Program-made: the position numbers and the translations under genes
The notes under the pieces: generated by a model
What the model was told of the DNA's origin: nothing
What the model saw: only the letters and a program-made list of their open reading frames with translations
The model's database searches: none
In this document: one piece after another, positions 30,104 through 39,837 of the stretch
Layout: the number at the start of each line of letters is the position of its first letter
Position numbering within the stretch: the stretch's first letter is position 1
Origin: Gilliamella apis
GTDB lineage: Bacteria; Pseudomonadota; Gammaproteobacteria; Enterobacterales; Orbaceae
Direction: 5' to 3'
Length of the DNA stretch: 64,000 bases
Assembly: GCF_030758615.1 (NCBI RefSeq)
Contig: NZ_CP132381.1
Coordinates: forward strand, 2,542,001-2,606,000

Positions 30104-32827
30104 TTAATAAGCAGTAACTTGTAATAAAAAGCCTTGGTCACCAGCACATGCTTTTTCAGAAATAGAGACTTGTTGCCAATTCACATACTCAGGTGCACCA
30201 TCAACTTTTTCAATACTAGTACCTATAAACGCGTAGCTATCTTCACCATCGCTGTTACTGCCATTTATTTTCGATTTAATTCCTCGAATCTTATAATGTG
30301 CATTTCTACCCATACTTACGTTGAACCATGGTCCATTTCGATAATCCGGATTAGTATAATCATTTTTTATATGTGTCATCTTATCACCTGGACATGCACT
30401 ATCATTTGATCCAACAAGTGACCAGACAACAAATGGATCTTGAATTACTTCTCCCGCCATATCATAAGCGACTACATAATAATCACTGTGAACTTTCCAT
30501 TCTTTCGGACCATTTGGATTAAATACTAGATAAGAACTATTATCACTGGTTGCGACTAATACATTACCTTCACTTCGATAGACCTCAAGCTTACCTGCTT
30601 GTCCTCCATTGAAGTAAACAACAGCATGGTTCAAAGATTGACCATATTTATTTAACTTAGCTACAAAATCAACTGTACCTGTGATATTTGAAGCAACATC
30701 AATGGCATAGGTATCACCAATTACTTCTATATCCTTAGCAGTCGCAGCATTACTAGATACTTTTTGTCCCATCTTAACTTTTTCGAATGATTTAACGATG
30801 ACACAAGGATTTGTAGTTGGACAAGATTTCACTTTTCCAGAAGTTCCATCAATTAAATTAATTTGTTTACCATTACTAGTTGCTATCCACAAATTGGTAA
30901 CAGAAGCTTCAAACGTATTGGAAATACTATCCATTAAGATATCATCACTAAATCCATTATAATCAGTCAAACTTCGGCTTCCTACTCCATCTTTTGGCAT
31001 GATCAATGTTGCCATTACCGTAACCGCATCTAAACCATTAGCTGGATTTTGAATAGGATCTGCACTTGGTTTACCAAGTTTATCAATAGCCCAAACCCCC
31101 ACTTTGCGTAGTTCAGTATTAGGTAGAACCTCAAATGAGACACTATTAGATGTTGCTGATTTTCCTTTACCATCAGTTACAGTCACCGATAAAGAATAAA
31201 TACCATTGGTGCTAACTGGTTGACGTTGACCGTTTTTATCAAGATACCTTGGCGCAACTATTTTCCAATTATCAATACTCGCTGGTGGGTTAAGCCATGA
31301 AGAGGCAGTACAAGTTCCCGTTGCAGAACATAAGAAACCGCCACCATTATCAATATCTTGCATATTACCAGACCATTCTAATTGGGATAGACCTTTAGCA
31401 TTATGCAAACCTATAGTAATATTAGATGTTGACCCTTCAATTAATTGAACAGATTCTAACCCTAAATCCACAGTCATTCGTTTTTCTTTATATTCAAGAA
31501 CAATATAGTTGTTACGATCAACTAAATCATATCGACTGCCTTTTAAAGAGCGAGCTGATTGTACCATGTCTGGATCTAATTGATCTTTTAATGGCGTACC
31601 AATTCGATAATTCATGGTTAATTCTGCTGTAGTAGCTTTTTTGTTATCTTGCCCTCGTTTATGTTGCGCTTTTATCGTGAATAGAGGGACAGGAGTATAA
31701 TCCAAGCCAACAGTTATCGCTCGAGGATCTTTTTGTAAGTTATCTTTACCAAATAATGCAACTTTATCACCAAAGTATTGTTCATACATTAATGAACCAC
31801 CTAAATGTGGATATTGCGGCAAATAACCTTGAAAACGAATATCAAAACCTTTAGCTGCTCTCTCTAAATAATCATCAAAATCTTTAGATTCTTTCCAATC
31901 CGATAATGGGTGATAATAGTTGACCGCAAATTTCATGTAATCACTCCATGCTTCGGCACCAATACCTAAACGGTTATGATCTCGTTGAAAGTCGTGATCC
32001 CAAAACACATTATAACCGAGTAACCATTTTTTATCGGCAACATCCCAACGTTGACCAATACCAATATTACCTATGCGGCGATTATGTTCATATTCTTGAA
32101 ATGAAATCTGACTAAATATCAACATATCCTCGGTGTCAATCCAAGGGCTAAATAATTTTAAATTAACGTTATTAAATTGGCCTTTATCACTCAAATCAAA
32201 CTGTAACTGAGCTGTACCAAAACGACCTAAGAAATCCTGTGCTGCATTACGAACTGGATCAACAACTTGCGTCTTAACGCCATTACGAACATAACTTTCA
32301 GCGTAATTTTTACCTTTGTCTTTCAAACGACCTGATATACCGCCGTTATCAGATGAAGTAATTTGCTTCCAGTCTTGAGTAGCGAGAGTCTGTAATGTAG
32401 AAGCGACTTGCGTGGCTAAAGCATCTTTATCTTTTTTTACATCGTAATTATCATCAGAACTTAGTTTTGGTAAATTCGGATGTTGATCCTTTTTATCATT
32501 ACTAACTTTTATAGCAGGTAATAAAGGAGAGTTTTCTGGCAAAATTAAACGGTCACCAACATCAACAACATCTTTCTTGTCAAATCGACCAGCGTTCATC
32601 GCTCTTAGCTCTGAAATCGAAATACTACTTAATAGCGCAATCTGATATAGACTACGCTGTTGATTATTTATCATTTCTCGAGCTTTAGTGCCGTTCTTTA
32701 ATTCAATTATCTTATTACTATCAACTGCGTTTGATGCTGTCTCCGAGTCTGTAGCATAAACAGGCTGCAAAGACAACGTTGCAATTACGAAAGCTGAGAT
32801 AATTTTTAAATTAAGACTCTTTCTCAT
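30104..32827 (-). CDS. Inverse autotransporter of the intimin/invasin family (SinH/ZirT-like)
   Basis: 907-residue outer-membrane protein, probable adhesin or exporter. It has a signal peptide (to about residue 25, VYA-TDS), a LysM-like peptidoglycan-binding module at about 59-97 (SLYQIALLSSISISELRAMN, VGDRLILP), and the inverse-autotransporter beta-barrel at about 165-430 (GRFGTAQLQFDLSD, GQRWDVADKKWLLGYNVFWD, LGIGAEAWSDYMKFAVNYYH, ITVGLDYTPVPLFTIKAQHK). A short Ig-like module follows (YIVLEYKEKRMTVDLGLESV). The passenger includes a NGIYSLSVTVTDGKGKSATS segment, paired cysteines, and a C-terminal domain ending GFLLQVTAY shared with the downstream exported protein. The passenger is shorter than in classic intimins, without long Ig arrays. 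Confidence 0.85.
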   Translation of the reverse strand: MRKSLNLKIISAFVIATLSLQPVYATDSETASNAVDSNKIIELKNGTKAREMINNQQRSLYQIALLSSISISELRAMNAGRFDKKDVVDVGDRLILPENSPLLPAIKVSNDKKDQHPNLPKLSSDDNYDVKKDKDALATQVASTLQTLATQDWKQITSSDNGGISGRLKDKGKNYAESYVRNGVKTQVVDPVRNAAQDFLGRFGTAQLQFDLSDKGQFNNVNLKLFSPWIDTEDMLIFSQISFQEYEHNRRIGNIGIGQRWDVADKKWLLGYNVFWDHDFQRDHNRLGIGAEAWSDYMKFAVNYYHPLSDWKESKDFDDYLERAAKGFDIRFQGYLPQYPHLGGSLMYEQYFGDKVALFGKDNLQKDPRAITVGLDYTPVPLFTIKAQHKRGQDNKKATTAELTMNYRIGTPLKDQLDPDMVQSARSLKGSRYDLVDRNNYIVLEYKEKRMTVDLGLESVQLIEGSTSNITIGLHNAKGLSQLEWSGNMQDIDNGGGFLCSATGTCTASSWLNPPASIDNWKIVAPRYLDKNGQRQPVSTNGIYSLSVTVTDGKGKSATSNSVSFEVLPNTELRKVGVWAIDKLGKPSADPIQNPANGLDAVTVMATLIMPKDGVGSRSLTDYNGFSDDILMDSISNTFEASVTNLWIATSNGKQINLIDGTSGKVKSCPTTNPCVIVKSFEKVKMGQKVSSNAATAKDIEVIGDTYAIDVASNITGTVDFVAKLNKYGQSLNHAVVYFNGGQAGKLEVYRSEGNVLVATSDNSSYLVFNPNGPKEWKVHSDYYVVAYDMAGEVIQDPFVVWSLVGSNDSACPGDKMTHIKNDYTNPDYRNGPWFNVSMGRNAHYKIRGIKSKINGSNSDGEDSYAFIGTSIEKVDGAPEYVNWQQVSISEKACAGDQGFLLQVTAY

Positions 32828-33226
32828 CTTAATTATTCCTTATATTCCTCTGACAATATTAGAATGTTTTTTTTATGTTTTTTAGCATTACACCATTGTC
32901 ATTAATAGTTGTGATTATTTATTAGCTTTTAATTAAGTTTATATATTATTAAATCACTTTTACAAAATTAATATTTCTTTACAAAAAGATTAAATTTATA
33001 AGAATTTTATTACAAAAAAGTCATTTATCAAAATATTTTATTCTTTTTTTTGATTTTTTTTGTAAAGATAGATTTTATCCTTATTTTTCATAAGGTTATA
33101 TTAGAGAGTTTTTTAGGATAAATTAGCTTTTTTATTACTTTGTTGAAAAATATAGTTTTTTACTAATGAACAATTAATCGATACGTTCAAATTTCAAACT
33201 AATTAAACTGATTGGTTTCAATAAAT
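32828..33226. other. AT-rich non-coding region upstream of the inverse autotransporter
   Basis: About 400 bases between the autotransporter start and the purF terminator, extremely AT-rich with many A and T runs. It must hold the promoter of the surface locus. I see no open frame, repeat or convincing operator. Such DNA is a typical H-NS target, which is inference only. Confidence 0.5.
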
Positions 33227-33252
33227 AAATCTGAAATTACTACTTCAGATTT
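33227..33252. terminator. Terminator downstream of purF
   Basis: A 9-bp stem (33227-33235 with 33244-33252), core TCTGAA, 8-base loop and a run of seven T on the + strand. It is 45 bp after the purF stop, so it probably ends the accD-to-purF operon on the minus strand. Confidence 0.65.
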
Positions 33253-33297
33253 TTTTATTATAATCTTGTCATAATTTTTAGCAATATTAAATAACTG

Positions 33298-34815
33298 CTA
33301 TTGTTCTTCATTATAAATTTCAAGATTTTCAGATTCTTTAATTGGCAAAGATATTTTAGTTTCTGCTCTATTATTCTCTAATTGATTAAAATAATTATCA
33401 TCAACATCTTCTGTAATATAGTTGCCAGTAAATACAGAACATTCTAAATGGTGAATTTTGGGATTTTGTTCTCTAATAGAATCAATTAAATCAGAGAGAT
33501 CTTGAAATATTAATTTATCAGCTCCGATTTCTTTTGCAATCTCATCTACTGATTGATTATAAGCAATTAGCTCACTAGCAACAGGCATATCGATACCATA
33601 AACATTAGGATATCTAATTTCTGGTGCAGCCGAAGCTAAATAAACTTTTTTAGCGCCAACAGAACGAACCATTTCAAGAATTTTTTCAGAGGTCGTCCCT
33701 CGGACAATAGAATCATCAACAAGAAGTACATTTTTACCTTCAAACTCAATACGGTTAGCATTAAGTTTTCTTCTTACTGAAAGTTTTCTAGCATTTTGTC
33801 CAGGCATAATGAAGGTGCGCCCTACATAACGATTTTTAACAAATCCTTGTCTATAAGGTTTATCTAAAATACGAGCAATTTCAAGAGCTGCATCACAAGA
33901 TGTTTCTGGAATAGGGATGACGACATCAATATCAATATCTTTCCACTCTCTAGCTATTTTTTGTCCTAGTTTTTGCCCCATTAATATCCGTGATTGATAA
34001 ACAGATACACCATTCATAAATGAATCAGGTCGAGCAAAATAAACATACTCAAAAATACATGGGTAATATTGCGGATTATCAGAACACTGTTTAGAATAAA
34101 GCTGACCATCTTGAGTAATATAAATAGCTTCGCCTGGCTCTACATCTCGCATAAATTCAAAATCGAGAATATCTAAAGCGACACTTTCAGAGGCAACCAT
34201 ATATTCTGTTTTTTGATCATCAATAACTTTTTTACCAATAACCAATGGTCGGATACCAAATGGATCGCGAAAAGCAACCAGCCCATGACCAATAATCATT
34301 GCGACACAAGCATAAGCTCCTTTAATAATTTGATGAACTTGATGGACAGCACTAAAGATATTATCTGCAGTTAACGGATAAGTCGGAAATTTATCCAACT
34401 CACTAGCAAAAATATTAAGTAATACTTCTGAATCTGAGCTAGTATTTATGTGACGTCTTGCTAATTCAAACACCTTATCTCGTAACTGTTCAGTATTAGT
34501 TAAATTACCATTATGAGCCAATGCTATGCCATATGGCGAATTTACATAGAAAGGTTGAGCTTCTGAAGGGCTTGAACTACCCGCGGTTGGATAACGAATA
34601 TGACCTATACCTAGATTACCTTGTAAACGTTGCATATGATGTTCTTGAAATACATCTTTTACCAAACCATTTGCTTTACGTAAACGAAAGCGATTTTGTT
34701 CATCAATGGTTACAATCCCAGCTGCATCTTGTCCACGATGTTGTAAAACAGTTAAAGCATCATAAATAGATTGATTAACAGTACTACATCCTACAATACC
34801 AACAACACCACACAT
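33298..34815 (-). CDS. purF: Amidophosphoribosyltransferase PurF
   Basis: First committed step of purine synthesis: PRPP plus glutamine gives phosphoribosylamine. 505 residues, the same length as E. coli. After Met removal the N-terminal Cys of MCGVVGIVG is the Ntn glutaminase nucleophile. [13 protein letters not shown] and LAHNGNLTN build the glutamine site. The PRPP loop is in [18 protein letters not shown]. No iron-sulfur cluster or propeptide is present, as usual for the enteric type. It is the last gene of the folC-dedD-cvpA-purF run; I see no PurR-like operator before cvpA. Confidence 0.98.
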   Translation of the reverse strand: MCGVVGIVGCSTVNQSIYDALTVLQHRGQDAAGIVTIDEQNRFRLRKANGLVKDVFQEHHMQRLQGNLGIGHIRYPTAGSSSPSEAQPFYVNSPYGIALAHNGNLTNTEQLRDKVFELARRHINTSSDSEVLLNIFASELDKFPTYPLTADNIFSAVHQVHQIIKGAYACVAMIIGHGLVAFRDPFGIRPLVIGKKVIDDQKTEYMVASESVALDILDFEFMRDVEPGEAIYITQDGQLYSKQCSDNPQYYPCIFEYVYFARPDSFMNGVSVYQSRILMGQKLGQKIAREWKDIDIDVVIPIPETSCDAALEIARILDKPYRQGFVKNRYVGRTFIMPGQNARKLSVRRKLNANRIEFEGKNVLLVDDSIVRGTTSEKILEMVRSVGAKKVYLASAAPEIRYPNVYGIDMPVASELIAYNQSVDEIAKEIGADKLIFQDLSDLIDSIREQNPKIHHLECSVFTGNYITEDVDDNYFNQLENNRAETKISLPIKESENLEIYNEEQ

Positions 34816-34833
34816 ACAATGATTACCTCAAAC

Positions 34834-35322
34834 TTATTGAACTAAAAATGAAGACGACTGCTGTATAAAATCAAAAAACCAGCGAATAATAAAATGGAAA
34901 TGCGGAATAAGTTGTGATTGCACCCAATATGGAGATTGAGATAAAGGTGTAAAGGTATCAACAAAAAAGAGCACTGCTGCAACAACTAAAATACCTCTTA
35001 ATACCCCAAAACAAATTCCCAATACTCGATCGGTACTTGATAGTCCTGTTTTTTGGACTAATTGACCTATAATATAAGAGACGATTGCACAAACAATTAA
35101 TGTCGAAATAAAAAGTATCGCAATAGCAACTGCAATCCGAATTACATCACTATCAAAATAAGTCAAATAACTAGTAATGTACATATAAAAACGACTGGCA
35201 ATAAAGAACGCTAGCACCCAACTAATTAAAGATAGCGCTTCTTTGACAAAACCTCTAATAATACTAATCAGTGCTGATAAAAGAATCACACCGATAATCG
35301 TAAAATCAACCCAATTCATCAT
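34834..35322 (-). CDS. cvpA: Colicin V production protein CvpA
   Basis: Small inner-membrane protein of 162 residues with four hydrophobic segments. It is needed for colicin V export and linked to envelope stress and bile tolerance in enterics; the mechanism is not settled. The match to E. coli runs through the whole length: IIRGFVKEALSLISWVLAFF, KTGLSSTDRVLGICFGVLRG, SQLIPHFHFIIRWFFDFIQQ and SSSFL. The first two codons are both ATG, so the start is uncertain by one residue. It lies 18 bp upstream of purF, the usual order. Confidence 0.95.
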   Translation of the reverse strand: MMNWVDFTIIGVILLSALISIIRGFVKEALSLISWVLAFFIASRFYMYITSYLTYFDSDVIRIAVAIAILFISTLIVCAIVSYIIGQLVQKTGLSSTDRVLGICFGVLRGILVVAAVLFFVDTFTPLSQSPYWVQSQLIPHFHFIIRWFFDFIQQSSSFLVQ

Positions 35323-35379
35323 AATAACTCACAATTTTATATTAATATTTTTTAATCTTTATACATCATAAAATGGTTG

Positions 35380-35928
35380 TTAATTAGTAATAATTACACC
35401 TTTTAACTTAGTTAAATTATTTAAATTACTAATCAACTGTTCAGCTTGTTCTCTTTTCGCATAAGGACCCACTTGTAATTTTATCAGTTGATTTGGCCCA
35501 GGATTATTTGGTATCACTCTAACGTTATAGTTATTCAGCCTTAATAAGGCAACTAGTTCCTCAATTTTTTTCTTATTTTTTAATGCACCAAGCTGAATCA
35601 TATAGGGTTTATCAGTTTGTTCAGAAGATGTCGTTATTTGAGAATCAAAACTCTCATCAATAATATCAGGTGAAGCTAAAGGGCTAGGATATTGATCTGA
35701 ATCAGGTGTATAAGAAGAATCATTTTTCAGAGCAACATCTTGATTTTGTTCATCTATTACACCTGATTGTAATATAGGAACTGTTGATGTTTGCGAATTA
35801 GATTTATCCGTGATTATATTTGGAGCAATAATAGCAATTATTAATAAAAATGTAGCAAAACCAATAAGTTGATTTCTAACTTTATTTGAGCCACATTTAA
35901 TTTTCTCTTGATTATTATCCATGTTCAC
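35380..35928 (-). CDS. dedD: SPOR-domain cell-division protein DedD
   Basis: Bitopic inner-membrane protein that binds denuded glycan strands at the septum. 182 residues: a short cytoplasmic N-terminus, a membrane helix at about residues 21-39 (LIGFATFLLIIAIIAPNII), a Ser/Asp/Gln-rich periplasmic linker, and a C-terminal SPOR domain at about 107-182 (KPYMIQLGALKNKKKIEELV, LIKLQVGPYAKREQAEQLI). It lies 6 bp after folC and 57 bp before cvpA, as in E. coli. Confidence 0.92.
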   Translation of the reverse strand: MNMDNNQEKIKCGSNKVRNQLIGFATFLLIIAIIAPNIITDKSNSQTSTVPILQSGVIDEQNQDVALKNDSSYTPDSDQYPSPLASPDIIDESFDSQITTSSEQTDKPYMIQLGALKNKKKIEELVALLRLNNYNVRVIPNNPGPNQLIKLQVGPYAKREQAEQLISNLNNLTKLKGVIITN

Positions 35929-35934
35929 ATTTGC

Positions 35935-37206
35935 CTAGTTGCTTACAGTATCCAAAACGGCAGAAACGGTATGAAATGAACCACAAATGACAATAATATC
36001 ATCTTCTTTAGCTTCTTGCATAGCCTTTTGATATGCTTCATATACCGAATCAAACGTTGCAATGTTCGCTACATTTTCTTCTTGTAAAAACTGCTTTAAT
36101 ATATCAGCATTACATCCCCGTTCACCATAAAGTGAAGCACAATACCACTGATCAGCATTAAATATAGATAAAGTACTTTTAATATCTTTATCCTTAAGCA
36201 TTCCTATCACAAATCTCACTTTTCCAACTTTTAATTGTTGTTGTTTTAATAACTCAATTTGCTTGACTAAATAACTGGCCGCATGAGGGTTATGAGCAAC
36301 ATCAACGATTACTGTTGGTGATGATTGGATGATTTGAAAACGTCCTATCAAGCTAGTTTTTTCAAGAGCACTGTCTATTTGTTTTTGAGTAATAGAAAAT
36401 GGTGAATAACTAAGGGCTGCAATTGCTGTTGCAGCATTAGCTAGAGGTACATGTGGAATCGGAAGATTTTTATACTGCTTTATCGAAGAATGAAATTGCC
36501 AGAATAATTTATCAATTTGTTGATAAGACCAATCTTTGTTTACAGCAAAGATAGGACAATTTATAGCATGGGCAACGTCTAAAATGGAAGATGGTATTTC
36601 AGGTTCGCCAACTACAGCGATGCTTTTAGGTTTAAAAATACCCGCTTTTTCTTGCCCAATGCTTTCTCGGGTATTGCCAAGATATTCAACATGATCGATA
36701 CCGATTGTCGTTATAATTGCAATATCAGCATCAACAATATTGGTGGCATCTAACCTACCACCTAGCCCCACTTCTAAAATAACGATATCTAGTTGAGCTT
36801 GCTTAAATTGATATAAAGCCGCCAGTGTTGCATATTCGAAATAGGTTAATGAAACATCGCCTCTGGCCTTTTCAATCGCAGCAAATGCCTTAACAGTATC
36901 TGATGGGGTTGACTCTTGATTATTGATTCTAACTCGCTCAGTAAAACGTAATAAATGTGGAGAACTGTAAACACCAACACGCTTATTAGCAGCAAGTAAA
37001 ATCATTTCTAGCGTACGACAAGTTGTCCCTTTGCCATTAGTGCCTGCTACAGTGAAAATATAAGGTGCTGGTTGTAATAAATCTAATCGCTCAGCGACTG
37101 ATTTTACCCTTTCCAGCCCTAATTCAATGCTTGAAGGGTGTAACTGTTCCAAGTAACAAAGCCATGTCTCAAGATCTGACATGGCATCAGGGATTTTATT
37201 TTGCAT
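35935..37206 (-). CDS. folC: Bifunctional folylpolyglutamate/dihydrofolate synthase FolC
   Basis: Adds glutamate to dihydropteroate (making dihydrofolate) and polyglutamate tails to tetrahydrofolate. 423 residues from the ATG giving MQNKIPDAMSDLETWLCYLE; a TTG two codons upstream directly follows the accD stop. Mur-ligase-fold motifs are the P-loop VAGTNGKGTTCRTLE, YSSPHLLRFTERVRI, EVGLGGRLDATNIV, and DVAHNPHAASYLV in the C-terminal domain. It starts 6 bp after accD, so the two are co-transcribed. Confidence 0.96.
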   Translation of the reverse strand: MQNKIPDAMSDLETWLCYLEQLHPSSIELGLERVKSVAERLDLLQPAPYIFTVAGTNGKGTTCRTLEMILLAANKRVGVYSSPHLLRFTERVRINNQESTPSDTVKAFAAIEKARGDVSLTYFEYATLAALYQFKQAQLDIVILEVGLGGRLDATNIVDADIAIITTIGIDHVEYLGNTRESIGQEKAGIFKPKSIAVVGEPEIPSSILDVAHAINCPIFAVNKDWSYQQIDKLFWQFHSSIKQYKNLPIPHVPLANAATAIAALSYSPFSITQKQIDSALEKTSLIGRFQIIQSSPTVIVDVAHNPHAASYLVKQIELLKQQQLKVGKVRFVIGMLKDKDIKSTLSIFNADQWYCASLYGERGCNADILKQFLQEENVANIATFDSVYEAYQKAMQEAKEDDIIVICGSFHTVSAVLDTVSN

Positions 37207-37212
37207 GATCAA

Positions 37213-38103
37213 TTAAATTGTTTCATCATTAACGACATTATCAAAAGGGTTAGGAAGTTTCATTAACTTAGCCAATAAACCAGCAATTTTTGGTCGCATA
37301 TCTCGACGATGAATAATCATATCAATTGCGCCTTTTTCAAGTAAAAACTCACTACGTTGGAATCCTTCTGGCAATGTTTCACGTACAGTTTGTTGTATTA
37401 CTCTAGGGCCAGCAAAACCAATTAATGCTTTAGGCTCTGCAATATTAATATCGCCTAGCATAGCTAAACTTGCAGATACACCGCCCATTGTTGGATCGGT
37501 CATTACTGAAATGTATGGTAATCCTTCATCTTGCATTTTAGCTAAAATAGCACTCGTTTTTGCCATTTGCATTAATGAGAATAGTGCTTCTTGCATACGA
37601 GCACCACCACTGGTTGAAAAACAAATTAGTGGGCATTTATCTGCAATTGCTTGTTCAGCAGCACGAGTAAATAAAGCGCCAACCACCGATGACATTGATC
37701 CACCAATAAAAGCAAATTCAAAACAAGCTACGACAACCGGAATGCCTAGTAGTGTTCCTTTCATAACGACCATAGCTTCTTTTTCGTGAGTTTCTTTTTG
37801 TGCCGCAGTTAAACGATCTTTATATTTTTTAGTATCTTTGAATCTTAAAATATCTTTCGGAGCAAGTTCTGCACCAATTTCGACATCAGATCCTTCATCT
37901 AAGAAACGATATAAGCGAACTCGGGCAGGAATATGCATATGGTGATCACATTTCGGACAGACCTCTAAGTTTCGGTCAAGTTCAGCTTGATAAATGACCT
38001 GCTCACAATTGCTACATTTAGTCCAAACACCACCTGGAATATTCGCCTTTTTATGATCTGACGATATATTATTTTTACTCAGAATTTTTTCAATCCAGCT
38101 CAT
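37213..38103 (-). CDS. accD: Acetyl-CoA carboxylase carboxyltransferase beta subunit AccD
   Basis: Beta half of the carboxyltransferase that moves CO2 from biotin to acetyl-CoA to make malonyl-CoA for fatty acids. About 296 residues from the ATG giving [12 protein letters not shown]; a longer upstream frame is ignored because this start aligns with the family. An N-terminal four-cysteine zinc ribbon ([18 protein letters not shown]) is followed by a crotonase-like domain with [36 protein letters not shown] and [11 protein letters not shown]. It leads accD-folC-dedD-cvpA-purF, an order shared with E. coli, where dedA is usually upstream. Confidence 0.97.
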   Translation of the reverse strand: MSWIEKILSKNNISSDHKKANIPGGVWTKCSNCEQVIYQAELDRNLEVCPKCDHHMHIPARVRLYRFLDEGSDVEIGAELAPKDILRFKDTKKYKDRLTAAQKETHEKEAMVVMKGTLLGIPVVVACFEFAFIGGSMSSVVGALFTRAAEQAIADKCPLICFSTSGGARMQEALFSLMQMAKTSAILAKMQDEGLPYISVMTDPTMGGVSASLAMLGDINIAEPKALIGFAGPRVIQQTVRETLPEGFQRSEFLLEKGAIDMIIHRRDMRPKIAGLLAKLMKLPNPFDNVVNDETI

Positions 38104-38407
38104 TATGATTCTCTCATTCGGTACTCTATAATTAACGACGTATTGTATAATACTTTGCAATAATTCTTAATACTTGTTTTTGCTTTTATATCAATTTATC
38201 CGCAATTCAATAAAATTTTTGATATTACTTAAAAATAATATACAACCAAACTTTAAAAAAGTTCAGACAAAACAAAAATAATCATCAAAATTAATTTTTA
38301 ACTATAACATTTAACAATAAAACTATATTTAATATGACCACAAAAAATTATTGGTATATAATTAAAGAATAATTGTTTTTCATTTTTTCAGAAATAAGGG
38401 GTTATAG
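38104..38407. other. Divergent intergenic region between accD and yeeX
   Basis: 304 bases of AT-rich DNA holding the divergent promoters of accD (minus) and yeeX (plus). A TATAAT lies at 38357-38362 about 45 bp before yeeX, but no good -35 box is spaced to it. AAGGGG at 38396-38401 is a strong ribosome site for yeeX. Nothing else is seen. Confidence 0.4.
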
Positions 38408-38728
38408 ATGGACAAGGAAAAATCAGCCGCACCATCATTTCAAGATGTTCTTGAATACATTCGTTTGTCACGTCGTTTAAACAAATTAAAACGCGAAATC
38501 TCAGATAACGAGAAGAAAATTCGTGACAACCAAAAGCGCGTATTATTACTTGAAAATTTAAGTGATTATATTAAACCTGATATGACTTACGAAGAGCTTC
38601 AAGCTATTATTGCCAACATGAAGAGCGATTACGATGATCGTGTTGATGATTACATCATCAAAAATGCTGAAATTTCTAAGGAACGTCGTGACATCAGTAA
38701 AAAAATGCGTGGTTACCGTTCTAATTAA
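38408..38728 (+). CDS. yeeX: YeeX family coiled-coil protein (UPF0265, DUF496)
   Basis: 106-residue charged protein of unknown function, highly conserved in enterics and Pasteurellaceae. Almost the whole protein is predicted helical coiled coil. Signature blocks are [55 protein letters not shown] and [11 protein letters not shown]. It has its own promoter region, a strong ribosome site and its own terminator, so it is probably monocistronic. Confidence 0.93.
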   Translation: MDKEKSAAPSFQDVLEYIRLSRRLNKLKREISDNEKKIRDNQKRVLLLENLSDYIKPDMTYEELQAIIANMKSDYDDRVDDYIIKNAEISKERRDISKKMRGYRSN

Positions 38729-38737
38729 TTTCTTTTC

Positions 38738-38769
38738 AAATAATACCCTTTTTTAAAAGGGTATTATTT
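38738..38769. terminator. Bidirectional terminator between yeeX and yciH
   Basis: A perfect 14-bp stem (38738-38751 with 38756-38769), core TACCCTTT, 4-base loop, lies between convergent genes with A/T runs on both sides. One of the clearest terminators in the window. Confidence 0.92.
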
Positions 38770-38777
38770 TCTGGTTA

Positions 38778-39098
38778 CTAACCTCCAGCAAGTTTAACTT
38801 TAAATCCTTTATCTTCTATTAGTGATTTTAATAGATCGCGTTTATCACCTTGAATCTCAATTTTTCCATCCTTAACCGAACCGCCACAACCACAACGTTT
38901 TTTAAGATCGGCGGCTAATTGCTGTAATTGGCCATCATCTAAGTCAAAACCATCAATCACACAAACTCCCTTTCCTTTTCGGCCCGATGTCTGACGTGAA
39001 ATACGAATAATACCATCACCTTTAGGACGAAGCTTAGTGGCTTTTTCAGGTGTTATTCGACCATGCTCAGTTGAATAAACAATTGGATTATCTGACAT
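38778..39098 (-). CDS. yciH: SUI1/eIF1-like protein YciH
   Basis: 106-residue SUI1-fold protein related to eukaryotic eIF1; it can influence initiation fidelity in bacteria, though its normal role is not settled. The start ATG gives MSDNPIVYSTEHGRI, matching E. coli YciH. Signatures are GDGIIRISRQTSGRKGKGVC, KKRCGCGGSVKDGKIEIQGD and the C-terminal KGFKVKLAGG. It begins one base after the pyrF stop, so it is translationally coupled to pyrF, as in E. coli. Confidence 0.94.
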   Translation of the reverse strand: MSDNPIVYSTEHGRITPEKATKLRPKGDGIIRISRQTSGRKGKGVCVIDGFDLDDGQLQQLAADLKKRCGCGGSVKDGKIEIQGDKRDLLKSLIEDKGFKVKLAGG

Positions 39099-39099
39099 A

Positions 39100-39807
39100 C
39101 TAATTGCTCTTAGATGAATCAAGTGTTGATAAAATAGTTTGTAATGCTTTGCTTGGATCATCCGCTTGCGTTATAGGACGACCTATGACTAAATAATCTG
39201 CACCAGCTGCCTGCGCTCGTTGTGGAGTCATAATTCGTCGCTGATCATCAGGTGTAGAACCGGCCGGACGAATACCAGGTGTAACCAATTTAAAATCACT
39301 ACCAAGTCGCGTTCTAAAGCTCTGTACTTCTTTAGCTGAACAAACTACACCATCAAGCCCGCAGTTTTTGGCCAATAATGCTAAACGAGTTGCTTGTTCT
39401 AATGGCGATACCTCAATACCAATTTCTTTAAGATCTGAAGATTCCATACTCGTTAGTACAGTGACCGCAATTAATAAAGGTGCATCTTTTCCATATTGGT
39501 AAAGGGCATCTTTCGCCGCCTCCATCATGCGCACTCCACCACTGGCGTGAACATTTGTCATCCAGACACCTAACTCAGCAGCAGCAGCTACCGCTTTGGC
39601 TACCGTATTAGGAATATCATGAAATTTGAGATCTAAAAAAATATCGAAACCTTTTTGTTGTATCTGTTTAATAAAATCAGGACCAGCATGAGTAAATAAT
39701 TCTTTACCGATTTTAAGGCGACAATCTTTAGGTTCAACTTTATCAATAAAATTCCATGCGGACTTTGTATCAGAAAAATCAACAGCAACAATAATTGGAG
39801 ATGACAT
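39100..39807 (-). CDS. pyrF: Orotidine 5'-phosphate decarboxylase PyrF
   Basis: Last step of UMP synthesis, decarboxylating OMP. 235 residues, TIM-barrel. The catalytic Asp-Lys-Asp tetrad region is in [19 protein letters not shown]; the N-terminal IVAVDF and C-terminal [17 protein letters not shown] and [15 protein letters not shown] bind phosphate. It precedes yciH by one base. The gene upstream (ape1-like) ends 30 bp away on the same strand with no hairpin between, so pyrF may share transcripts with the O-acetylation operon. Confidence 0.97.
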   Translation of the reverse strand: MSSPIIVAVDFSDTKSAWNFIDKVEPKDCRLKIGKELFTHAGPDFIKQIQQKGFDIFLDLKFHDIPNTVAKAVAAAAELGVWMTNVHASGGVRMMEAAKDALYQYGKDAPLLIAVTVLTSMESSDLKEIGIEVSPLEQATRLALLAKNCGLDGVVCSAKEVQSFRTRLGSDFKLVTPGIRPAGSTPDDQRRIMTPQRAQAAGADYLVIGRPITQADDPSKALQTILSTLDSSKSN

Positions 39808-39837
39808 AACTTAGTTATTCCTTTTAATTATAAATTT

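Noticed and set aside
30134..30409. Open frame on the + strand opposite the inverse autotransporter (91 codons)
   Set aside because: It lies wholly inside a well-supported gene on the other strand, has no recognisable domain or ribosome site, and its residues reflect antisense codons.
35323..35379. PurR operator before cvpA-purF
   Set aside because: No match to the ACGCAAACGTTTGCGT-type palindrome is present in the gap.
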